Shown here piece after piece: positions 7,662-14,321 of a stretch of 32,612 nucleotides of DNA. Numbering within the stretch: position 1 is the first letter of the stretch; each line of letters opens with the position of its first letter. Below the pieces are notes generated by a model. That model was not told where the DNA came from and did no database searches. It saw only the letters and a program-made list of their open reading frames with translations. Origin of the DNA: Actinoallomurus sp048498315 (GTDB taxonomy: Bacteria; Actinomycetota; Actinomycetes; Streptosporangiales; Streptosporangiaceae); the NCBI GenBank assembly GCA_048498315.1, contig JBEHYF010000056.1:1-32612 (forward strand), in the 5' to 3' direction. The translations under genes and the position numbers were made by a program.

Positions 7662-8768
7662 ATGTCCGACTTCAAACCCGGCCTCGAGGGCGTGATCGCT
7701 TTCGAGACTGAGATCGCAGAACCGGACAAGGAGGGCGGGGCTCTCCGGTACCGGGGAGTAGACATCGAAGATCTCGTTGGCCACGTCTCCTTCGGTGACG
7801 CGTGGGGGTTGCTGGTCGACAACAGCTTCACCCCCGGGCTCGATCCCGCCGAGCCGCACGTCCTTCCCGTCCACTCCGGCGACGTACGTGTCGATGTCCA
7901 GTCCGCACTGCCGATCGTCGCTCCGGCGTACGGCATGCGCCCCCTGCTGGACATCAGCGACGAGCAGGCCCGCGCGGACCTGGCCCGCACGTCCGTGACC
8001 GCGCTGTCCTTCGTGGCGCAGAGCGCCCGCGGCCTGGGCCTGCCGATGGTACCGCAGAGCCGGGTCAACGAGGGCCGCACGATCACCGAACGCTTCATGA
8101 TCCGCTGGCGTGGCGAGCCGGACCCGCGGCACGTCAAGGCGATCGACGCGTACTGGGTGTCGGCCGCCGAGCACGGGATGAACGCCTCTACCTTCACCGC
8201 CCGCGTCATCGCCTCCACCGGCGCCGACGTGGCCGCGGCGATGTCCGGCGCGATCGGCGCGATGTCGGGTCCGCTGCACGGCGGCGCCCCGGCACGCGTG
8301 CTGCCGATGATCGAGAAGGTGGAGCAGCTCGGCGACGCCCGCAAGGTCGTCACCGACATCCTGGACAACCACGAGCGGCTCATGGGCTTCGGCCACCGCG
8401 TCTACCGCGCCGAGGACCCCCGCGCCCGCGTGCTGCGCCGTACGGCGAAGGAGCTCGGCGCGGCCCGGTACGAGGCGGCCAAGGCCCTGGAGGACGCGGC
8501 GCTGTCGGAGCTGCGGGAGCGGCGGCCCGACCGTCCGATCGAGACGAACGTGGAGTTCTGGGCCGCGGTCATCCTCGACTTCGCCGAGGTGCCGCCGCAC
8601 ATGATGCCGGCCATGTTCACCTGTGCCCGCACGGCGGGCTGGGCCGCGCACATCCTGGAGCAGAAGCGCACCGGCCGCCTCGTCCGGCCGAGCGCCCGGT
8701 ACGTGGGACCGGCCCCCCGGCCCGCCACCGACGTCCCGGGCGCCTCGGACGTGCTCGACCGGAACTGA
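7662..8768 (+). CDS. citA: Citrate synthase 2 (CitA type)
   Basis: Condenses oxaloacetate and acetyl-CoA to citrate, the entry step of the TCA cycle. The 368 residues match the shorter actinobacterial CitA class rather than the main GltA2. Visible motifs: AAEHGMNAS (H171), SGPLHGGAPAR (H206), GFGHRVYRAEDPRA (H245). At the position of the catalytic Asp of classical enzymes (NVDF/NVDS) this protein has NVEFW (E298); as far as I recall this Glu is shared by the CitA class, so it is a subclass trait and not damage. The ATG at 7662 has AGGA 8 nt upstream; the in-frame ATG at 7584 lacks homology downstream. Monocistronic by appearance, with a 10-bp stem hairpin right after the stop. Confidence 0.95.
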   Translation: MSDFKPGLEGVIAFETEIAEPDKEGGALRYRGVDIEDLVGHVSFGDAWGLLVDNSFTPGLDPAEPHVLPVHSGDVRVDVQSALPIVAPAYGMRPLLDISDEQARADLARTSVTALSFVAQSARGLGLPMVPQSRVNEGRTITERFMIRWRGEPDPRHVKAIDAYWVSAAEHGMNASTFTARVIASTGADVAAAMSGAIGAMSGPLHGGAPARVLPMIEKVEQLGDARKVVTDILDNHERLMGFGHRVYRAEDPRARVLRRTAKELGAARYEAAKALEDAALSELRERRPDRPIETNVEFWAAVILDFAEVPPHMMPAMFTCARTAGWAAHILEQKRTGRLVRPSARYVGPAPRPATDVPGASDVLDRN

Positions 8769-8788
8769 CCGAAGATCCACGACGCCTA

Positions 8789-8817
8789 CGGCCCGCGGTC
8801 CCCGCACCCGCGGGCCG
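8789..8817. terminator. Perfect 10-bp stem terminator after citA
   Basis: CGGCCCGCGG (8789-8798), a 9-nt loop and CCGCGGGCCG (8808-8817), starting 21 nt after the citA stop. GC-only stem, no U-tract; probably an actinobacterial I-shaped terminator. Confidence 0.6.
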
Positions 8818-8855
8818 CACGCGTCTTCCGGGACGATTCCGGGGACGATGGAGCC

Positions 8856-9143
8856 ATGTACGCCGGCCCCCACGATGAGGAACCCGACGAGCGCGACGCC
8901 GAGCTGCTGCGGTACGAGCGCGAGCGGCGGGAGCGCAGGCGGCGCCGCGACCAGGTGTCCGGGCGGATCCTCGCCTGGGCCATGGCCGGCGCGTTCGCGT
9001 TGCTCGCCTACGACTCCGGTGGCGCCGCGCTGGACGCCCACCGCGCCGGACGGCCGTGGCTGTACCCGGCCGTGGTCTCCGCCGCCTGCGTGCTGTGTCT
9101 CGCCGGGATGCTCGCGTGGGCGGTGCGCCGCCGCTGCGGATGA
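8856..9143 (+). CDS. Small two-helix membrane protein, unrecognised
   Basis: A 95-residue protein. The first 35 residues are strongly charged (DEEPDERDAELLRYERERRE then RRRRR), consistent with a short coiled coil on the cytoplasmic side. Two hydrophobic segments follow: about 38-55 (GRILAWAMAGAFALLAYD) and about 68-90 (LYPAVVSAACVLCLAGMLAWAV), with a positive tail RRRCG. Both ends would face the cytoplasm. GGAG lies close upstream of the ATG. It sits alone between citA and serC on the same strand. I do not recognise the family, and the strong GC bias makes chance reading frames common, but the amphipathic-then-hydrophobic layout and the ribosome-binding site support a real gene. Confidence 0.6.
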   Translation: MYAGPHDEEPDERDAELLRYERERRERRRRRDQVSGRILAWAMAGAFALLAYDSGGAALDAHRAGRPWLYPAVVSAACVLCLAGMLAWAVRRRCG

Positions 9144-9219
9144 CGACCGCCGGTCCGTGCCACGCCGCGGACGAATCTCACATACCGAAACTCCGACCGG
9201 GACGGCGGACCCGCTGAAC

Positions 9220-9225
9220 TAGTCT
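9220..9225 (+). promoter_or_regulatory. -10 element of leaderless serC promoter
   Basis: TAGTCT ends 7 nt before the GTG at 9233; no ribosome-binding site is present. The region above is GC-rich without a -35 match. Confidence 0.5.
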
Positions 9226-9232
9226 TCGTGAC

Positions 9233-10348
9233 GTGACCGACATCGTGATCCCCGAAGGCATCAAGCCCGCCGACGGCCGCTTCGGCTCCGGTCCGTCGAA
9301 GGTCCGCCCCGAGCAGCTCGCCGCGCTGGCCGGGCCCGCCGGCGCCGCGCTCATGGGCACCTCGCACCGGCAGGCGCCGGTGCGGTCCCTGGTCGGGCGG
9401 GTGCGTGAGGGGCTGGCGAGCCTGTTCTCCCTGCCCGACGGGTACGAGGTCGTGCTCGGCAACGGCGGCACCACCGCGTTCTGGGACGCCGCCGCGTTCG
9501 GGCTGGTTCGCGAGCGGTCGCGGCACGCCGTCTTCGGCGAGTTCTCCGCCAAGTTCGCCAAGGTCACCAAGAAGGCTCCCTGGCTCGCCGACCCGTCGGT
9601 GGCCGAGAGCGAGCCCGGGTCGCACCCGGAGCTCACCGCCGAGGACGGCGTCGACGTCTACGCGCTCACACACAACGAGACCTCGACCGGCGTGGCCATG
9701 CCGGTCGAGCGCGTCGGCGCGCCCGGCGAAGCCCTCGTGCTGGTCGATGCGACCAGCGCCGCCGCCGGACTGCCCGTCGACGTGACGCAGGCGGACGTCT
9801 ACTACTTCGCCCCGCAGAAGGGCTTCGCCTCCGACGGCGGCCTGTGGCTGGCACTCATGTCCCCGGCGGCGCTCGCCCGGGTCGAGGAGATCGCCGCGAG
9901 CGGCCGGTACGTCCCCGACTTCTACGACCTCACCGTGGCGGTCGACAACTCCCGCAAGAACCAGACCTACAACACCCCGGCCATCGCGACGCTGCTGCTG
10001 ATGGCCGAGCAGATCGATTGGTTCCTCGCGCAGGGCGGCCTGGCCTGGTCGACCGGGCGCAGCGCCGACTCCGCCCAGCGCCTGTACACCTGGGCCGACA
10101 AGACCTCCTACGCGGCGCCGTTCGTGACCGACCCGGCCAAGCGCTCGCAGGTCGTGGCCACGATCGACTTCAAGGGCGTCGACGCCGCGCAGGTCGCGAA
10201 GGTGCTGCGGGCGAACGGCATCGTCGACACCGAGCCGTACCGCAAGCTCGGCCGCAACCAGCTCCGCATCGCGATGTACCCGGCGATCGACCCCGGCGAC
10301 ATCGAGGCCCTCACGGCCTGCATCGACCACGTCGTCGAGCGCCTCTGA
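9233..10348 (+). CDS. serC: Phosphoserine aminotransferase
   Basis: A PLP-dependent class V aminotransferase that converts 3-phosphohydroxypyruvate and glutamate to phosphoserine for serine synthesis; in many bacteria the same enzyme serves PLP synthesis. The 371 residues belong to the actinobacterial type: FGSGPSKVRPEQL at the N-terminus, GTSHRQAPV (42-50), GNGGTTAFWDAAAFGL, and THNETSTG. The Schiff-base lysine is K196 in YFAPQKGFASDGG. The C-terminal small domain has VVATIDFKGVDAAQVAKVLRANGI-type sequence and ends CIDHVVERL. The GTG start is set by the leaderless -10 and by homologues that begin MTDIVIP. Neighbouring pdxH, across citA, makes a B6/serine grouping plausible. Confidence 0.95.
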   Translation: MTDIVIPEGIKPADGRFGSGPSKVRPEQLAALAGPAGAALMGTSHRQAPVRSLVGRVREGLASLFSLPDGYEVVLGNGGTTAFWDAAAFGLVRERSRHAVFGEFSAKFAKVTKKAPWLADPSVAESEPGSHPELTAEDGVDVYALTHNETSTGVAMPVERVGAPGEALVLVDATSAAAGLPVDVTQADVYYFAPQKGFASDGGLWLALMSPAALARVEEIAASGRYVPDFYDLTVAVDNSRKNQTYNTPAIATLLLMAEQIDWFLAQGGLAWSTGRSADSAQRLYTWADKTSYAAPFVTDPAKRSQVVATIDFKGVDAAQVAKVLRANGIVDTEPYRKLGRNQLRIAMYPAIDPGDIEALTACIDHVVERL

Positions 10349-10386
10349 CCGCCCGAGACCGCGCCCCCGGCCGCGCCTCCGCCCGG

Positions 10387-10455
10387 ACGCCGAGCACGGC
10401 CATGGTCGAGCCGAGCACCACCACCGCGAGGGTCCGGGCGAGATCGGACCCGCTA
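10387..10455 (-). pseudogene. Possible remnant of an MFS transporter N-terminus
   Basis: The minus-strand reading SDLARTLAVVVLGSTMAVLG resembles the first helix of DHA2-type drug transporters, which continues MAVLDTTIVNVAL in intact genes. Here the similarity stops at once and the reading goes into Arg/Gly-rich noise. It is too short to be certain; it is included because it lies in a stretch with two better-supported gene remnants. Nothing else is recognisable between serC and 10629. Confidence 0.25.
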
Positions 10456-10629
10456 GCCGGCCGAGGCCGGCGTCTTGACGCGCACCATTTCACGGCCCTG
10501 ATCGCCGCGGACGTCCAGCAGCGGACCTGCTGGGGCGTCGACCCGCTCCCGCCCGAGGAGACCGACCCGCCGATCATCGCCGCGGTAGGCCCACCGGCCT
10601 GAGCCCGCCGATCGCCGGGAGGCGCATGG

Positions 10630-11010
10630 TCACGCCCCGGACGTCCCATGCGGATCCGCGCCGGTGCGCCACGCGGCGATGAGATCGTCCGGGCCGAGCG
10701 CCGATACCCCGGCCACGCCCGCGTCGACGCCGCTCCGCGAGACCGCCAGCAGCGGCGTCGCCTCGTCGGCGCCGGGCAGCTTCGACCGGTGCACGACCAG
10801 CCGGGCGAGATCCGGCCCGGTGAACGGGCGGTTCTCCAGCCACTTGATCGACCCGACGCAGGTGATCGCCCTGGCCACCGGTGCGCGGTCGGCGCCCACG
10901 ACGTCGAGCTCCGGGTCGTTCGCGCGGGTCCAGTACCCGCCGACCGCCCGCGTGCCCGCGGGAAGGCGCTCCGGGAGCCGGCGCAGCGATGAAGCCGTCC
11001 ACCCTGGCAT
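10630..11010 (-). pseudogene. Truncated ATPase: orphan DUF234 C-terminal domain
   Basis: The 126 residues match only the end of a family of about 450-residue P-loop ATPases with a DUF234 domain. Recognisable is AVGGYWTRANDPELDVVGAD, then AITCVGSIKWLENRPF, then LIAAW close to the end. ELDVVG and SIKW lie where a PD-(D/E)XK nuclease-like core would have its E-D and E-x-K residues; the glutamate is a serine here. The P-loop, Walker B and winged-helix parts are missing, and no upstream frame supplies them. An ATG at 11010 has AAGGA a few bases upstream and an AT-rich palindrome above it, so a short free-standing product is possible, but a deletion remnant is more likely. Confidence 0.6.
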
Positions 11011-11025
11011 GATCCTTCCGCCAGC

Positions 11026-11049
11026 GATACTTCCATATTTGGAAGCATC
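11026..11049. promoter_or_regulatory. AT-rich 24-bp palindrome, probable operator
   Basis: Arms GATACTTCCA (11026-11035) and TGGAAGCATC (11040-11049) around TATT match at 9 of 10 positions; the inner 6 bp are perfect. It stands out in a 70%-plus GC setting and lies 16 nt upstream of the ATG at 11010 on the minus strand. Its regulator is not identifiable. Confidence 0.45.
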
Positions 11050-11182
11050 ATCGCCGACCGTCTGCTGCCCTCGTCTGAGGCCATTGGCCGACCGGAAACC
11101 GCGACCGTTGCAAGCCTCGGCATGCTCACGCGTCCTCTCGGGCGCCGGTCAGTGAGTGCCGCGTCGGCATCATGCCACGTCC

Positions 11183-11740
11183 TCAGTGCCACGCACCGTC
11201 AGAGAGCGTCACCGGTTCGAAGGAGCCGTCGGCGAGCCGGCGCGACACCTCGTCCCATTCGCGGAGCACCCTCCGTCGACCGCCCGGGATGGCCGGCCAG
11301 CGATCACGAGTGCGTGCGACACCCGCCAGAGGGTCACCGAGTTCCCGCAACGGAAACGGTGGTTTCGCCTGGTCGTGGAGGGTGCGCAGCAAGCGGCCGA
11401 GTTCCTGACCGGTCACCTGTGCATCGGAAGTGACGTCGAGAAGTCGCCAAACCGAGACCACGCGTCCGCCCACGACCAACGGCTGCTCGACGTCTACGGG
11501 CAGGACGCAGGGAAAGCCTCGCTCACCAAGCCATTTGGTGACGGCGAGCGATGCGGTAACCCGGTCAAGCGAATCCGGGTTTCCCGCTACACGAAGGACC
11601 ATGCCGGCCGAAGGCAGCGCCAGCACCATGTTGCTGTGCCGGCGCACCGGCCGAGCGTCGCTGGTCTCGATTCGTAGACGCTGAGCGACTTCGAGCAGAA
11701 CGGCGCGAAGGTCGCCCCGGATGCTGTTACCAATGTGCAC
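11183..11740 (-). pseudogene. Truncated aminoglycoside phosphotransferase-like kinase
   Basis: This frame encodes the N-lobe of the APH/choline-kinase fold: an N-terminal strand region ending MVLALPSAGMVLRVAG, helix LDRVTASLAVTKWLGERGFP, hinge VSVWRLLDV, then ELGRLLRTLH and WDEVSRRLADG. The stop codon (SDGAWH*) comes where family members reach the catalytic loop HGDxxxxN and the metal-binding DFD/D; both are absent, so no phosphotransfer is expected. Start: GTG at 11740, with GAGGG about 11 nt upstream (a second GTG at 11752 is 2 nt after the XRE stop). It lies directly downstream of the XRE regulator, an arrangement common in actinobacteria, so the intact ancestor was probably co-transcribed with it. 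The break near 11160-11183 adjoins the ATPase remnant. Confidence 0.65.
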
Positions 11741-11754
11741 GATAACGGCCACCC

Positions 11755-13080
11755 TCAGGGATCGATACCGCGAAGCGCGGGCCGATATGCCATGAATAGC
11801 TCGGCCACTTCGGGATCGTGTCGGTAAGGCCGAAGGGCATGAAGCACCTCGGTCACACGAGTCCAGACTCGCCGTGACCCGAGCGATGTGGCCAGATCCA
11901 GCAGCCGACGGGCGGTCGCGCATGCTTGGGAAAGATCTCCCGCCCGGGCCTGGCCGATGGCCAGCACGCCGAGTGAGAACGCTTTGGGGCGTTGAGCCGC
12001 CCGCAGAGGGAGCGCCTTTTCCGCCGCCCGCGCCGCCTGCTCTCCCATGCCGAGATTGCAGTATGCACGTGTGGCCTCGTGCTGGAGGTTGCCGAGCCCG
12101 TAGGCACCCATCCACCCGGGTTCCGGTTTTTCGCCGACGCACGCATAGGAGTCCCACATCGCGCCCAATGATCGCTCGGTCTGGTCCCGGTCGCCAGCCA
12201 TCGACCACGCAAGTGCCTTCTTCGCGTGGAGAAACGCCCGAGCACCGGGCGGCGCCTTTCGCGCTAACCCGGCAGCGCTTCCTGAATAGCTCAGCGCCCT
12301 TTCGACGTGTGCGACATATGCGCGCTCAGCGCGACGAGTGCGAGCAACGGCAGCTTGATCGATTTCGTACTCACCACGTCGGCTCAATACCCATGCGGTG
12401 AGCACCAGATCGTCGCTCTGCTGCGCCATGCCGAGCGCGTCGCCTAGGAGGGCCAATGACACATTTTCGTCGCCCGCGTCCAAGTGCATGGCAGAGACCC
12501 GCATCGTGAACTCAACGGATACGGCGAGCAGTCGCCGGTCGCGCCCGCCCCTTACGGCCGCGTGGAGGCGAGGCTGGATGACAGCCGCAAGGTACTCGGT
12601 CGCATATATCCGCGCATGAGCCCCTCCGAATTGCCGATCCGATGTGATCAAGGCACGGAGCATGTCGCGAATCACATCGGCATCCTGCTCTGACGGACGG
12701 CCGGTCAATGCGTGCTCGGCATCTATTCGAGGCATCCCGGCCCGCCCGGCCAATCCGGCCGCAGTCGTGACTCCAAGCAAGCCGAAAAGGGCGCGCCTTC
12801 TCACGTCATCCTCCGAAACGGCAGACGAACGGCCGACGGGCGGGAACAGCTCGTCTTCGGGCATGTCGAACGCCGTGGCGTAGGCGGTCGTCCAGTCGCG
12901 GGGGAAGTGTTCGCCCTTCTCCCAGCCGAGGATCTGCCGGACGAGCGAGGTGACCGGCGGATAGGGCCGGCCGATCGCCTTCTGCAGGCGCCGGGCCATC
13001 TCATGCTTGTTCCACGAACGGCGCTCGCGCTCCGCGCGTAACCGCTGCGCCCATAGGGGCGGCATCTCGTCGGCAGCCAT
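11755..13080 (-). CDS. XRE-family regulator with TPR-like C-terminal domain
   Basis: A 441-residue DNA-binding protein. The HTH region is at about 10-80 (WAQRLRAERERRSWNKHEMARRLQ ... LVRQILGWEKGEHFPRDWTTAYATAFDMPEDELF). A linker with a small hydrophobic patch (LFGLLGVTTAAGLAG) follows, then about 140-435 is all alpha-helical with TPR-like repeats (for example GARAFLHAKKALAWSMAGDRDQTERSL, ATRAYCNLGMGEQAARAAEKAL, LGVLAIGQARAGDLSQACATARRLLDLA). This layout is frequent in actinomycete orphan regulators, where the TPR region may bind a ligand or peptide; the signal is unknown. Start: ATG at 13080, 6 nt after GGAGG; the adjoining ATG at 13083 is nearly equivalent. It diverges from a small protein and a GntR regulator. 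Confidence 0.85.
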   Translation of the reverse strand: MAADEMPPLWAQRLRAERERRSWNKHEMARRLQKAIGRPYPPVTSLVRQILGWEKGEHFPRDWTTAYATAFDMPEDELFPPVGRSSAVSEDDVRRRALFGLLGVTTAAGLAGRAGMPRIDAEHALTGRPSEQDADVIRDMLRALITSDRQFGGAHARIYATEYLAAVIQPRLHAAVRGGRDRRLLAVSVEFTMRVSAMHLDAGDENVSLALLGDALGMAQQSDDLVLTAWVLSRRGEYEIDQAAVARTRRAERAYVAHVERALSYSGSAAGLARKAPPGARAFLHAKKALAWSMAGDRDQTERSLGAMWDSYACVGEKPEPGWMGAYGLGNLQHEATRAYCNLGMGEQAARAAEKALPLRAAQRPKAFSLGVLAIGQARAGDLSQACATARRLLDLATSLGSRRVWTRVTEVLHALRPYRHDPEVAELFMAYRPALRGIDP

Positions 13081-13111
13081 CATGCCCCTCCGGTTCGACC
13101 TGGACATCCCT

Positions 13112-13126
13112 GACACGCATAGTGTC
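13112..13126. promoter_or_regulatory. Inverted repeat in the XRE divergent spacer
   Basis: GACAC-GCATA-GTGTC, a perfect 5-bp-arm palindrome about 30 nt upstream of the XRE start. Size and position suit an XRE-type operator and autoregulation; binding is inferred. The rest of the 13081-13266 spacer shows no gene. Confidence 0.4.
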
Positions 13127-13266
13127 CGAGTTCTGTCGCCCAGTATCGGTCTTCCTCCTGCATCTGCGCAGGGGTTTCACTCAACGTCACCACCGGCTGC
13201 GCGCCACTGATCGGTGGTGGGCACGCCGCGCGGCCCGCTCTCCGACTGACGAAAGGGTGACGTCCG

Positions 13267-13662
13267 ATGTCGAGTTCTTCCGCTGCAACGCCGGCGGCCG
13301 TCGATGCGCGTACGGCTCAGCTCGCCGAACGGCTGGCGGCGGCGCTGAACGCGCGAGGCCTGCGCGCCCAGGTCGTGCGCGGAGCCTGGGTGCTCGCCGG
13401 CAATCCGGCGGGCGACCCGCCGGACGGCGATCGCCGCGCGAAGGTCCTCAACCCCGGCCTGAAGCAGACCGTCATGTGCGGCACGGACGGCGAGGGACGG
13501 CTGATGTGGTTCTGGCAATGGTCAGGCCCGGCCCGCGAAGCGCCCCCCGAATACGAACCGCTCTGCCCGGCCGACGACATCCGCCGCGTGTCCGACAAGA
13601 TCGCTCGCGTCCTGCGCGTCTCCGACCAGCCACCGGGCTCCGCGCCACTGGAGTACCGGTGA
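13267..13662 (+). CDS. Small unrecognised protein paired with a GntR regulator
   Basis: A 131-residue soluble protein. The N-terminus is Ser/Ala-rich, followed by a helix (VDARTAQLAERLAAALNARGL) and a beta-rich part (AQVVRGAWVLAGN, KQTVMCGTDGEGRLMWFWQW), then helix DIRRVSDKIARVLRV. I do not recognise a family with a known function. It has AAGGG about 10 nt upstream of the ATG, and its stop codon overlaps the GTG of the next gene in GTGA, so the two are translationally coupled. It diverges from the XRE gene, with which it may share a control region. A regulatory accessory or ligand-sensing protein is conceivable, without direct evidence. Confidence 0.65.
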   Translation: MSSSSAATPAAVDARTAQLAERLAAALNARGLRAQVVRGAWVLAGNPAGDPPDGDRRAKVLNPGLKQTVMCGTDGEGRLMWFWQWSGPAREAPPEYEPLCPADDIRRVSDKIARVLRVSDQPPGSAPLEYR

Positions 13663-14150
13663 CACGCCCGCGCACTCGTACAGGGCAGTGTTCCCAGCCG
13701 ATCGCCGACCGGGATCGATGCGCCGAAGCGGTGGCGACCAGCCTGCAGAAGGCCTGCGGTGGCTGGCTGATCACCTGGTCGGCGTGGCGGCGGGCGTTCA
13801 CCGCCTTTTCCGCGATCACCGCCGACTCGGTGATCATCGACGAAACGTCTGTGTCGCGGTTGCTGCAGCGCATCGGCGACGTCGAGTCGGCCGCGAGGAG
13901 GGAGCGACCGCTGGGCGCCATGGACGACCGGCATGCGCGCATGGCGGCCGAGATCATGCGAGATCGGATCGTCGGTGGTGACTGGCCGTCCGGCCGGAAG
14001 ATCCTCTCCGCCGACCAGCTCGCGCTGATCTTCGGGATGGACCGGCGGCCCGTACACCGGGCGCTCTCGGACCTCGAACGGGCCGGATACCTGCGGACGA
14101 TTCCCGGCAAGGGCACATACGTCCGAGCACCGGCGGACTGGCCGAAATAA
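13659..14150 (+). CDS. GntR-type winged-helix regulator with a short unusual N-terminus
   Basis: A 163-residue protein. The GntR winged helix is at the C-terminus (about 92-163): ARMAAEIMRDRIVGGDWPSG, LSADQLALIFGMDRRPVHRALSDLERAGYL, then the wing RTIPGKGTYVRAP. In classical GntR proteins the HTH is N-terminal and an effector domain follows; here it is reversed, with about 90 residues (CSQPIADRDRCAEAVATSL ... CGGWLITWSAWRRAFTAFSAI ... SRLLQRIGDVE) in front and nothing behind. The N-terminal part is mostly helical and I do not recognise it. Start: GTG at 13659 overlapping the previous stop (GTGA). DNA binding is well supported, the target is unknown. Confidence 0.75.
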   Translation: MTRPRTRTGQCSQPIADRDRCAEAVATSLQKACGGWLITWSAWRRAFTAFSAITADSVIIDETSVSRLLQRIGDVESAARRERPLGAMDDRHARMAAEIMRDRIVGGDWPSGRKILSADQLALIFGMDRRPVHRALSDLERAGYLRTIPGKGTYVRAPADWPK

Positions 14151-14214
14151 TCGCAGGTCATGTGTGGTACGTGGGCATTCTGCCGGGGCTCGCGTGGGCG
14201 TTTGGCCGGCAGCA

Positions 14215-14280
14215 CCGCGGGCACTCCGCCGGGGAAGCGGCCGGGGTGACCTCCCCTGAGCGGCCGCCGAGTGCCCGCGG
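14215..14280. terminator. 12-bp-stem hairpin between convergent genes
   Basis: CCGCGGGCACTC (14215-14226) and GAGTGCCCGCGG (14269-14280) pair perfectly around a 42-nt GC-rich loop. It lies between the GntR gene and the oppositely oriented membrane protein gene, so it can serve both. No U-tract. Confidence 0.5.
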
Positions 14281-14321
14281 ATGGTGCGGCGACGTACCCG
14301 AGGGTTCCCCGCGCAGGGCGG

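Noticed and set aside
10362..10602. Plus-strand frame downstream of serC (ending AAVGPPA)
   Set aside because: A possible degraded gene, but no start with ribosome-binding site and no family recognised; not supportable.
10311..11192. 293-codon minus-strand frame through the decayed patch
   Set aside because: It overlaps the recognisable ATPase remnant in another frame and encodes no motif apart from the short MFS-like scrap.
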